Positions 10,965 through 20,353 of a stretch of 64,000 nt of DNA are shown here, piece by piece (position 1 is the stretch's first letter; each line of letters opens with the position of its first letter). Origin of the DNA: Agroathelia rolfsii (Eukaryota > Basidiomycota > Agaricomycetes > Amylocorticiales > Amylocorticiaceae); contig JABRWF010000007.1 in assembly GCA_018343915.1 (NCBI GenBank), positions 2,790,001 through 2,854,000 on the forward strand, read 5' to 3'. The position numbers and the translations under genes are program-made. The notes beneath the pieces are model-generated. The model had not been told where the DNA came from. It did no database searches and saw nothing but the letters and a program-made list of their open reading frames with translations.

Positions 10965-11019
10965 GTACCTTACAAGCAGGTTGTCCCTTTTGGTATTGTC
11001 AAGCGCGTAAGCCTTGACA
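10965..11019 (+). mobile_element. LTR-A 3' terminal 55 bp
   Basis: GTACCTTACAAGCAGG to GCCTTGACA matches the 3' end of LTR-A. It begins directly at the end of LTR-F and is left over from a larger LTR-A whose middle is gone. Confidence 0.75.
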
Positions 11020-11383
11020 TCCCCCTCCCAACACCACTCATGCTCTCACTAAGATGGCCTCAAGGCTGAACTCCTTGTCTACCTGGCCTAGCTACCTCTC
11101 TAGGTTAGCTTCACACTTCTTAGTGATGCTGAGAAAGGAACTATAGACAAAGTTGAATTGAAGTAAAGTAGAAATATATAGGTTACTCACCTGTAGACAA
11201 AGACAACAGTCTAAAGTCTACAGGTGTACATAATGAGGTTGATATAGTAATAGTTATGTGATGTGCAAATCACATGACCTAAACTCTAACCTAAGTAGTA
11301 CTACTTAACTATCAATAAAAAGAAGGGGTAAAATAAAGGAAAAATAAAAGAAAATTGGGCTAAGGTTAGTGAACTCATAATAC
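11020..11383 (-). mobile_element. LTR-G fragment (minus), single copy here
   Basis: No other copy occurs in the window. On the minus strand it starts TATTATGAGTTC at 11383 (probably a decayed TGTTATGAG). A TATATCA lies at 11246-11240, and a perfect 11-bp inverted repeat at 11188-11198 and 11216-11226 (CACCTGTAGAC and its complement) brackets AGACTGTTGTC (11202-11212), 34 nt after the TATA. This is the same promoter/primer layout as LTR-A, B and D. The 3' end is missing at 11020. No gene is seen. Confidence 0.5.
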
Positions 11384-11897
11384 TATTGAAGTACCCAAAT
11401 ATAAGCATTCCCACAGATACTACACCCTTATATCTATTGAAGGGGAGCTGGGTACTTGGTTATCTCATACTTGTTTGATGTTCTTATTTCTTAAGTCATA
11501 TGCAAGGGGATTTTCACTGCCTTTAAGTAAAGAGAGGGAGAGAGAGGGGGGGAAATGCTAGGACAGAGGGCCTAGGCCTATGAGTATGTACCTTGAAGGC
11601 AAAGATTTCATTAGTAATCTACTTAAATAGATACAAGCCTTTTTGTTTACTTGCCTGAAGGCAAAGAGGTCAAAGCTGAACTCTTTAGGACAAGTTACAT
11701 GTACTATTTATACTACTACTAAATAGTCCATGCACAGTATAGATGGTCTATACACAGAGGGAAATAGAAGTATAAGGGTGGCAATGCAGGGGAAGATCTT
11801 TCAACCTAACTCCACTGGGCATCTGTATGGAGATCTGTTTCTGGACCAGTACTGGTAACCATTAGGAATTAATTAGGGAAGGAAGGCTGCATTCTTA

Positions 11898-12773
11898 TGT
11901 TATGAGTTGGACATTTTTTGCATTTTCTTTACGGACATATACATAATTTTATTATAATTTTACGATTTTTATTGACTGAGATATGAACAAAATACCTTGC
12001 AGGCAACATCTTGATGCACATGTGACTGGCTGTGTTAGCCCCACGTGACAGGAGTGCTCGTGACAAGAGTATATTAGGAAGGCGGAGTCTAGATCATTCC
12101 TTTTCATTAAAAGGTCTAGACTCAGGAACCAGGGACGTTCCAATCACTATGCAATTACTAAGGAGTACCAGACTCATTATTCCAATTGGTTGCTCATCGG
12201 ACTTAGGAACAAAGCACTGCCCCATATTTGACATGTTCCTGTTTATAAACCCCGGCTGCACACAGACCATCAAGGCTGCACACGGGCCCTTTCATTTATG
12301 TATAAATACAAGCATATAGCCCTTACCTGAACTTTAGCTTTGACCTTCTTGCCTTCAGGTAAGGGCACCCCATTTTGTATTCCCTTACATAAAAACTAAT
12401 ATATCATCTCGCCTTCAGGCTTATCACGTCCTAGCCCACATCCCTCCCCTCTCTCTTTTTCCTTATTAAGTGTAAGGCCTTTAGGGCATCTTAGTAAGCA
12501 TCCAAAGCCTTGATACAAGAAGGCATATAAGTGTTTAAGTCCCTAATACATCAGAGGGCACACATGTGATTAAAGCCCTATTCATTTAGGCCTAGGCAGT
12601 AACAAGCCCTAGCAGACGTTACGGAGACCACAGTGGGCTAAGCCGCCTGTCCTTAGTAAGAAGTATTCTAGGATTCTATTTGATGCAAAGGAAGTACACA
12701 GGAAGCCACTAGCTAGAGTACTGACCACAACCCTAGCAAAGTAGAAATTGGAGTACCCTATTACAAAAGGTAG
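11898..12773 (+). mobile_element. LTR-A, 5' copy of the remnant, 3'-truncated
   Basis: It matches LTR-A from its start to the GGTAGCA motif near the 3' end, then switches to LTR-E at 12774 in a junction with almost no shared bases. It reads as a deletion breakpoint and not as an insertion. Confidence 0.8.
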
Positions 12774-13326
12774 CACTATAAGAGAAATACAAACATATAA
12801 TACTTGCCTGAAGGCAAAGAGGTCAAAGCTGGCCTTTCAGGACAAGTTACATCAACTACTTATACTACTTGCGGAAGCTCCGCGCTAGTTCCGCTGCGGA
12901 GGCAAAGAATAGAGGAAGTAGATTATGCAGGAGAAGACCTTTTCCCTAACTCCAACGGGCAGCCGTGCGGAGATACAACACTTCCGGAGGTTCTGCGCTC
13001 AGGAGCAGAGCTCCGCAGGAGCTCGGGAGCGGAAGCTCGGAGGTGTGTAACGGAACCAGTATCCGTTAGGAATCGGTCAGTAGTCGGAGGTTTGTACTCC
13101 GGAGTTGTGCGGAATGGTGAACAGGAAACGCACAACTCACGATTACTCCTGTAGCGTGCGGCTTAGTCACATGAGGGCCAATCACCTGACCGTTCACTGC
13201 CTACAGTCCACGCCCTAAGGGTAATAAAAGAAAAAGATAAAAGGAGACGAAAATTCGTAAAAATAGTTCCAATAAAAAAATTAAATAATTTGCAAAAATT
13301 CTGTCCATATTTTCCAACTCATGACA
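12774..13326 (-). mobile_element. LTR-E (minus), 5' two thirds
   Basis: It matches the complete LTR-E at 16408-17236 from the middle of its R/U5 to its 5' end (TGTCATGAGTTGG on the minus strand, ending 13326). It contains the GC-rich palindromic block (TTCCGG, GGAGCTCC and CCGCGC-like motifs) near 12866-13034. The 3' third is missing. It abuts and truncates the Tc1/mariner transposase. Confidence 0.85.
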
Positions 13327-13980
13327 CGTACTATCCTGAAGTTCATCCTCTAAAATAGACACATAGACTTCTGAGTCCATTTTCCCAATAATCCTGGTTG
13401 TATATCCAGCCCCATCCCATTCAAAACATCCCCACAATATAATGTTTCCACCACCAAACTTTTGTGTTCCCTAAATCAACCTATCACTAAGCCCTTCTCC
13501 CTTCTTTTTCCATACCTATTTCCTTCCATTAGACCTAATCCTATTGATCTTAGTCTCATCAGACTAGATCACCCTCTTCCAGTCCTCTAGAGTCCAGTAC
13601 TGGTGCTCAAGAGCAAAGTTTAATCTAGCCCTTTTATGATAAGGCTTAAGATTAGAACTTTTTTTCTTGGTTACAGCCTTTAAACCCTGCTCCCTTAATC
13701 TCCTATGCATGGTTTGGGTAAACACAGACTCCCCAACTGTGTTTTTAAGGGCTTTAGTCACATCCATAGCAGTATCAGCCTGACCAGAGCTAATAAGACA
13801 GATGGAATAGTGTATAGCAGTAGAGGAAAGCTTAGAGGGATAGCCTCCTAAGCTTTTAGAAAGGTAGGGACAGTGTTTAGAACATATTCTGTTAACAGAA
13901 GAATAGGATACACTAGTAGCTTTAGCAATATCCCTAGTAGAATGATGTTTATTAAGCAAGCAGATAACATCAAGGACTTG
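13327..13980 (-). pseudogene. Tc1/mariner transposase remnant
   Basis: On the minus strand, frame 13959-13564 gives a helix-turn-helix DNA-binding half (HHSTRDIAKATSVSYSSVNR, then a second HTH with TKALKNTVGES and MHRRLREQGLK). A TAG stands where the family has Trp in the catalytic motif SDETKINR (13565-13533). A further stretch, 13437-13327, gives MWGCFEWDGAGYTTRIIGKMD, the typical WGCF...G block before the last catalytic acid. The second half of the DDE domain is cut off by LTR-E. The gene is broken by at least two stops and the truncation. Confidence 0.85.
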
Positions 13981-14155
13981 TTAATTGGATAAAGGTTTCA
14001 TAGTAGTATAGAGATGATGGTAGTAGCAGTTTAAGAGTTGTTTGTGTTTATTTATACTAAATAGGGGGTATTTAAATGTGTGGTGGCACTGCTTACATAA
14101 TTAGTATAGTATAACTTGCGTTTTACTATAAAAAGTATATTTCAATTAAGTAGCA

Positions 14156-14363
14156 ACAAAACTGTCTCAATGATACCCCTTAAAAGAATAATACATAACT
14201 CTATGGTTTATTGACCAAATCACATGACCTAGGGCTCAATTTAATGCAGATATGGTATACTTAATAGGAGTATTTTTAGCATAATTTTAAGTATTTTATT
14301 TCTGGAGATATAGATCAAAAATTGTAAAAAATACAAACATTGAGACAGTTTTGTCACTCAGTG
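14156..14363. repeat. Inverted repeats and end of the Tc1/mariner element
   Basis: ACAAAACTGTCTCAATG at 14156-14172 recurs inverted at 14338-14354, followed by CACTCAGTG (14355-14363) and then TA (14364-14365). The outer copy is the element's terminal inverted repeat next to its TA target. The inner copy is a subterminal repeat about 180 bp inside. The opposite end of the transposon is deleted. Region 13981-14155 is A/T-rich and shows no gene. Confidence 0.7.
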
Positions 14364-14628
14364 TATGTATAAATACAAGCATGTAGCCCTTACCTGAACT
14401 TTAGCTTTGACCTTCTCGCCTTTAGGTAAGGGCACCCCCATTTTGTATTCTCTTACATAAACTAATATATCTTCTCATCTTCAGGCTTGTTTCTCCTAGC
14501 CCACACATCTCTCTCTCTCTCTCTCCCATTCCTATTTAGTGTAAGGCCTAAAGGGCATCTAAGTAGCGTACATTGCCCTAGTACCAGAGGGCAGCATAAG
14601 TCATAAAGTTGTCAAGAGTGTTATGAGT

Positions 14629-15631
14629 TGGACATTTTTCGCCTTTTTCTTACGAACTTGTACATATTTTTACTATATTTTTACGATTTTTATCTATTGA
14701 GATATGGACAAAATACCTTGCAGGCGACATCTTGACGTGCGTGTGACTGGCTGTGTTAGCCCCACGTGACAGGAGTGCTCGTGACAAGAGTATATTAGGA
14801 AGGCGGAGTCTAGATCATTCCTTTTCATCAAAAGGTCTAGACTCAGGAACCAGGGTCGTTCCAATCACTGTGCGATTACTAAGGAGTACTAGACTCATCA
14901 TTCCGATCGGTTGCTCATCGGACTTAGGCACAAAGCACTGCCCCTGCATTACTGTCATTTCCACTTACGAACCCTGCTGTGCACAGACCATCAAGGCTGC
15001 CCATGGGCCCTCTGTTTTATGTATAAATACAAGCATGTAACCCTTACCTGAACCTTAGCTTTGACCTTTTCGCCTTCAGGTAAGGGCACCCCCCCCCTCT
15101 TGTACTTATCATACATTACTAATATATCTTTCGCCTTCAGGCTTACATAAGTCCTAGCCCACACCCTCTCTCTCTTTCCTCCTTCCTTATTAAGTGTAAG
15201 GCCTTTAGGGCATCTTAGTAAGCGTACCAAGGCCTTGATACAAGAAGGCTTATAAGTGTTTAAAGTCCCTAATACATCAGAGGGCGCCCGTGTGATAAAA
15301 GCCCTATTCGTTTAGGCCTAGGCAGTAATAAGCCCTAGCAGACATTACGTAGACCATGGAGGGCTAAGCCGCCTATCCTCAGTAAGAAATACAATAAGCT
15401 CTATTTGACGCAAAGAGAGTACACGGGAAGCCTCTGGCTAGAGTACCGACCACAATCTTAGCAAAGTAAAGCTTAGCGTATACTATTACAAAAGGGTAGC
15501 AACGGGAGCACGTGGGTGTCTGAAACAGAATACCAAACAAGTCATACGCATAAAACCCGGCTTTACAGCCCGCCTGCGTACCTTACAGCAGGTTGCGTCT
15601 TTTGGTAGAGTCAAGTGCGTAAGCCTTGACA
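14629..15631 (+). mobile_element. LTR-A solo; TSD AAGAG
   Basis: A complete 1003-bp LTR-A flanked by AAGAG at 14624-14628 and 15632-15636. It is well preserved: the U3 palindrome at 14806-14844 is perfect, and TATAAATA and the primer region are intact with one CpG change (AGCTTTGACCT). Confidence 0.93.
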
Positions 15632-16407
15632 AAGAGCTGCCTTCACAGCTAGCTCGGGCAGTGCGGCAATGCCCCTAGGGCACTAACTGCTAAGCGGCTC
15701 ACTGCCAGATAGCAGCCCTGTGGGTTCGTGGAGTCACCTCTTTGATATCTCGGAGCCTGCGGTGATACGGGTGGCACAGCGAGTAGTCAGACGTACAGCA
15801 GGTTGAGCGGAAGGTCTGGCAAGATCAGGCGTAGAGCAAGAGATGTCAAGCCAGAGAGAAGAAACTAGACAAGATGCTCAAGGACACTCGAGTCCACAGG
15901 TTGACCGCTGGCTATACAGCGGGTGTAGGGCTTGTTTAGGGCGATACACACTTAATTTTCCGACTACTGTATCTACTACATCAAGTACAGTACATATATA
16001 CGAAGTACAGTAGTCATGAAAATGATAAATAAAGAAATGGATGAAAGACAATAGAGACAATAAGTAATAGCGCACGCTGCGTGCTCTGGTAGTCATGCCA
16101 TGCTGTGCACAAAGGCGGGGGTGCATTCCTTCAGAACTATTGGCAGTCTGATCATCAATCAGAGCACAATCATGGGGAAAGTCCAAGCGCAATCTTCCCA
16201 GATAGGAAGGATCCACTGGTACAGGTATATAGCAACTTGGGGATTGACATCGAGAAGGCCAGTCGGCATGTGGAATGCTCTGATGGACAGAAGCGCATCG
16301 ATGATGGAAAGGAAGCGAGAGGGGTGGCCTTGTACATAGCTCTGGGGAAACGTCAGCGAACACATTGGAAACACTTCCGATGCATGGGACACATGGCGAT
16401 GCAGAAG

Positions 16408-17236
16408 TGTCAAGGGTACACTCCTTGACTGTGCAAAGTGTATACTCCTAACACTAAAATCTAAGTACTACACAAATATGGTTTTCCCACAGATATGTTC
16501 CCTGATTTATTGAAGGGCAACACCGGGTACTCTTCCGTATCTATGTGCGAGGCTCCTACTCTTATTCCGATAGACTTATAAACTATTTGAGGGGATTTCC
16601 GCCACCTCCAGTGTGATTGAATACTATAGCTGAGATGGGCTAGGCCCTGCGGAATGAACCCTGAAGGCGAAGTTTCATTGAGTAATACTATAAGAGAAAT
16701 ACAAACATGTAATACTTGCCTGAAGGCGAAGAGGTCAAAGCTGGCCTTTCAGGACAAGTTACATAGACTACTTATACTACTTGCGGAAGCTCCGCGCTAG
16801 TTCCGCTGCGGAGGCAAAGAATAGAGGAAGTAGATTATGCAGGGGAAGACCTTTTCCCTAACTCCAACGGGCAGCCGTGCGGAGATACAACACTTCCGGA
16901 GGTTCCGCGCTCAGGAGCGGAGCTCCGCAGGAGCTCGGGAGCGGAAGCTCAGAGGTGTGTAACGGAACCAGTATCCGTTAGGAATCGGTCAGTGGTCGGA
17001 GGTTTGTACTCCGGAGTTGTGCGGAATGGTGAACAGGAAACGCACAACTCACGATTACTCCTGTAGCATGCGGCTTAGTCACATGAGGGCCAATCACCTG
17101 ACCATTCACTGCCTACAGTCCACGCCCTAAGGGTAATAAAAGAAAAAGATAAAAGGAGACGAAAATTCGTAAAAATAGTTCCAATAAAAATTAAATAATT
17201 TGCAAAAATTCTGTCCATATTTTCCAACTCATGACA
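16408..17236 (-). mobile_element. LTR-E solo (minus); TSD AGAAG
   Basis: A complete 829-bp LTR-E from TGTCAAGGGTACAC (16408) to CTCATGACA (17236), with TSD AGAAG at 16403-16407 and 17237-17241. On the minus strand TATAAGTA is followed 34 nt later by AGCTTTGACCT. It contains a GC-rich palindromic block at about 16784-16950 unlike the rest of the LTR. Confidence 0.92.
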
Positions 17237-17956
17237 AGAAGGGAGGATGTCACTGGTGGCTCCATCGTAGTTGTTCGCGAATGTCAATGTGTGCAATTGG
17301 GACGTTCAGTGGCCGGGTGCATTGGTAGGTCATGACAAAAGTCCTCAATACAAGGAGGTGTTGCACATGAACCCAAAATCCTGTTCATTCAGGTAGAGGC
17401 AGTAAAAAGACCTCTCAGACGTACATAGAGCATGGAGGGCTAAGCCGCCTACTCCAAGTAAGAAATTAGTAAATACTCTATTTGACGTAAAGGAAACAAA
17501 TGGGAAGCCAAGTGCTAGAGTACTGAATGTAACCCTAACAAAGTAGAGAATTGACTAATACTATTACAAAGGATAGCAACGGGAGCACATGCACATCTGC
17601 CATAAACCAGCCTAGTAGCGCATAGTAAAAAGGGGTCTTACAACCAGTCCCTTGTACCTTTGAGAGGGTTTACACTTGTTGGTTAAGTCAAGAGCACAAG
17701 CCTTGACATCCTAGGCTATGTGTGATAATAGAAAGGAAATATACACAGCCCCAAGATTACTCCTGTGATGTGTGGCTTGGAACACATGAGGGCCAATCAC
17801 ATGACCACTACACTGCCCACAGTCCACACCCTAAAGGGGTAATTTTTATAAGAAAAAATAAGAAAAGAGAAAGAAATCATTGTAACTTCATAAATACTAG
17901 TCCAAATATTACAAGAAAATATTCAAAAAATCTGCAAAATTTCCCTTCTCATGACA

Positions 17957-18019
17957 ATTAGAATATCATTGCAGGTATTGACCTACAAATATCCTAAGTC
18001 AAGGAGTGTACCCTTAACA
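17957..18019 (+). other. Unassigned 33 bp plus LTR-B 3' end
   Basis: 17957-17989 matches nothing I recognise. 17990-18019 looks like the last 30 bp of an LTR-B (AGTCAAGGAGTGTACCCTTAACA). No gene. Confidence 0.5.
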
Positions 18020-18316
18020 TATAGCCTAGGAATATAGCCTTCCTTCCCTAAGCAATTCCTAACAGTTACTAGTACTAGTCTGGAAATGGATCTCTACATA
18101 GATGCCTAGTGGAGTTAGGGTAAATGCTCTACCCCTGTATTGCCACTATTTACACTTCTATCTCCCTCTATGCACAGACCATTCTGTAGTAGTATAAATA
18201 ATGTATGTAACTTGTCTTAAAGAGCTCAGCTTTAACCTCTTCATCTTTAGGCAAGTAAAACCCAGGTTGTATTCTCCTATATAGATTACTAACAAGAACT
18301 TTGCCTTTAGGGTACT
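18020..18316 (+). mobile_element. LTR-B middle part, CpG-depleted
   Basis: It corresponds to LTR-B from the CATAGCCTAGG motif to the CCTTTAGGGTACT region, with nearly every ancestral CpG now TG or CA (for example ACTAGTACTAGTCTGG in place of ACCGGTACCGGTCCGG). It is cut by LTR-C at 18317; the rest is beyond the window. Among the oldest layers here. Confidence 0.75.
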
Positions 18317-18719
18317 TGTCATGACCCACCAACACACCTGGCCACTGAACATCCCAATTGCACACATTGACATTTGCAAACAACTACAACAGAGCCACCA
18401 GCAACATCCTCCCTTCTATGTTGCCATATATCCTGTATATCAGAAGCATTTCCAATATGTCTGCCAATGTTTCCCCGGAGCCATGTGCATGGCTGCCCTT
18501 TGTACTTCTTCTCCATCATCAATGTGCTTCTATCCATCAGAGCATTTTACATGCCAACTGGACTTCTCAAAGACATTTCCTGAGTTGCCATGTACTCGCA
18601 CTAGTAGATCCTTCCTATCTTAGAAGATCATGCTTAGACTTTCCTCTTGATTGTGCTCTGATTAATAATCAGACTGCCAATGGTTCCAAAGAACACATCC
18701 CTGCCTTTATGCACAGCAT
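18317..18719 (+). mobile_element. LTR-C, 5' half, CpG-depleted
   Basis: Starts TGTCATGACCCACC and follows the other LTR-C copies to the GCACAGCAT motif, where LTR-A begins at 18720. The right part is outside the window. Confidence 0.8.
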
Positions 18720-19280
18720 TGTTATGAGTTGGACATTTTTTGCCTTTTCTTTACAGACATGTATATATTTTTATTACATTTTTACGATTTTTATTGACTG
18801 AGATATGGACAAAATACCTTGCAGGCAACGTCTTGACACATATGTAACTAGCTGTGTTAGCCCCACATGACAGGAGCACTTGTGACAAGAGTATATTAGG
18901 AAGGTGGAGTCTAGATCATTCCTTTTCATCAAAAGGTCTAGACTTAGGAACTAGGGACATTCTGATTACTGTGCAATTACTAAGGAGTACTAGACTCATC
19001 ACTCCAATTGGTTGCTCATTAGACTTAGGTATAAAGCACTGCCCCTGCATTTAACATGTTCCTGCTTACAAACCCTAGCTGCACACAGACCATTAAGGCT
19101 GTATATGGGCCCTTCTATTTTTGTATAAATACAAGTATGTAGCCCTTACCTAAACCTTAGCTTCAACCTTTTTGCCTTTAGGTAAGGGCACCTCCCCCAC
19201 TTATATTCCTCTACATATTACTAATATATATTTTGCCTTCAGGCTTATATTTGTCCTAGCCCCCTCCCACTCTTTCTCTC
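18720..19280 (+). mobile_element. LTR-A, 5' half, CpG-depleted
   Basis: Runs from TGTTATGAGTTGG to the CT-rich tract downstream of the duplicated CCTTCAGG motifs. Ancestral CGATCGG has become CAATTGG. It is cut at 19281 by the H1 element inside the CT tract. Confidence 0.82.
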
Positions 19281-19688
19281 TGTCAGGACCACTAGCAGGG
19301 AGTCAAGTCCACCTGGCCACTGTGGGGGTCGATAACGGATCAGATATAATAATGGGACCAGGTCTGGGCCCAACACGCTCAGCTGGCAATCACAGGTGTG
19401 GGTGCAAGAGAAGAATAGAATAGAATAACAATGAGTGACTAATGTAGGAACGGGTAATGGGTAGTAATAAGGAATCGGAAAGAACGAATAACTAGCAAAT
19501 GAGTGCGTGCATGTCAAGCAAACGAGTGTGTATGTGCGACGAAATGGACGGTCTGAATGAAGACCACGTATACGTCCATGTTTCCCTATATCCCCTCTCC
19601 TTGGCATCTTGGCATCTCTCCCTCTAAGGTGGTCTCCCTTGGTGTTGTCCTCAATGGGTTGTGCCCGGTTGGCTATCGGTCCATAACA
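19281..19688 (-). mobile_element. LTR-H, 3' LTR of element H1
   Basis: 408 bp. On the minus strand it starts TGTTATGGACCG at 19688, directly after a GGGGGTAA polypurine tract, and ends GGTCCTGACA at 19281. It is followed internally by a chromodomain pol end, so it is the 3' LTR of a minus-strand element. No second copy lies in the window. Confidence 0.8.
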
Positions 19689-20353
19689 TTACCCCCTCTG
19701 TAGGTGGTGCTTGCACCTGGAGTACTTGTTGTTGTCTAGGTTTCCTAGTCTTAGATGGTTGACTGGTATCTGCTGGCCGAGGTGCCTCGGGGTGGTCGTT
19801 GTGGAAGTCCTTGATGGCTTTGCTGGCATGTGAGAGTGCAGATTGAGCCATCCATTTGTTATGGGTGTCAGGGTATCCTACCCATTTCACAAGGTATTCT
19901 AGGCCTTTGTAGTTGCAAGTGAGTTGCACATCCAGTATCTGTTCTACTTTATGCTCTTCCGTCCCTTCGATGATGTCAGGGGGTGGTTCTGTGAAGTTGG
20001 GGCCGTGTTCCAGTGTTTTGACATAGCGTGAAAGTAGGCTGGTATGAAAGACTGGGTGTATATGCCAAGTGGTTGGTAGTCACAGTCAATATGTAACTGG
20101 GCCAAGAACATCAGTAATTTCAAAAGGGCCTAAACGTTTAGCAGTGAGCTTAGCCTTGGGGCAAGTGGTGGTGATGTTCTTGCCATCCAGCCACACTTGC
20201 TCACCCTTTGAAAATTGAGTGGGTTCTAGACAATGGTCAGCATTGTGGTTGCACATTGCTTCAGCAGCCAGTCGTAGGCTAGCTTTAATGTCTCTTTGGA
20301 CCTTGTTGAGGTTGCGCAGTCACTGTTCAACTGATGGTAGATTGGCTGAAGGT
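19651..20353 (-). pseudogene. H1 pol C-terminus: integrase end and chromodomain
   Basis: The minus-strand stretch 19929-19651 encodes a chromodomain (GLEYLVKWVGYPDTHNKW...) and a basic, Gln-rich tail. Its frame runs through the GGGGGTAA tract and ends at a TGA 38 bp inside the 3' LTR. Upstream, 20353-19930 shows decayed GPY/F-like sequence with stops. The rest of pol is displaced beyond the inserted D1 element and outside the window. A distinct chromovirus lineage from A, B and D. Confidence 0.75.

Larger units (their letters stand above)
14620..17337 (-). mobile_element. LTR-C solo (minus), split twice; TSD AAAGT
   Basis: TGTCAAGAG begins at 14620 and the end is GGTCATGACA at 17337, with TSD AAAGT at 14615-14619 and 17338-17342. 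The pieces 14620-14628, 15637-16407 and 17242-17337 add to 876 bp. It hosts a solo LTR-A only 9 bp from its end and a solo LTR-E. Confidence 0.92.
11898..17708 (+). mobile_element. A-family element remnant, TSD TCTTA/TCCTA
   Basis: This begins with an LTR-A start (TGTTATGAGTTGG, 11898) and ends with an LTR-A end (GCCTTGACA, 17708). Flanks TCTTA and TCCTA differ by one transition and join the two halves of one LTR-B, so they are the probable TSD. The first LTR-A stops at 12773, about 150 bp short of its end. The second starts at 14364, in the TATGTATAAATA promoter region. The internal gag-pol is gone and replaced by LTR-E and Tc1/mariner sequence. Confidence 0.7.
14364..17708 (+). mobile_element. 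LTR-A, 3' copy of the remnant, split by LTR-C
   Basis: It starts at TATGTATAAATACAAGC, exactly at the TA next to the mariner end, and runs to GCCTTGACA at 17708, interrupted by LTR-C at 14620-17337. The mariner therefore inserted at a TA just upstream of the LTR-A TATA box. Confidence 0.8.
11384..17956 (-). mobile_element. LTR-B (minus), split by an A-family remnant
   Basis: The left part, 11384-11897, matches LTR-B from just inside its 3' end to the U3 middle. The right part, 17709-17956, carries the U3 start and ends CTTCTCATGACA. The terminal 3' end is lost at the junction with LTR-G. CpG decay is heavy (for example AGGTCAAAGCT and CCACATCC-type variants). Confidence 0.8.

Noticed and set aside
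19245..19607. 120-codon frame in LTR-H
   Set aside because: Spans the boundary between LTR-H and the older LTR-A; compositionally odd and not a gene.
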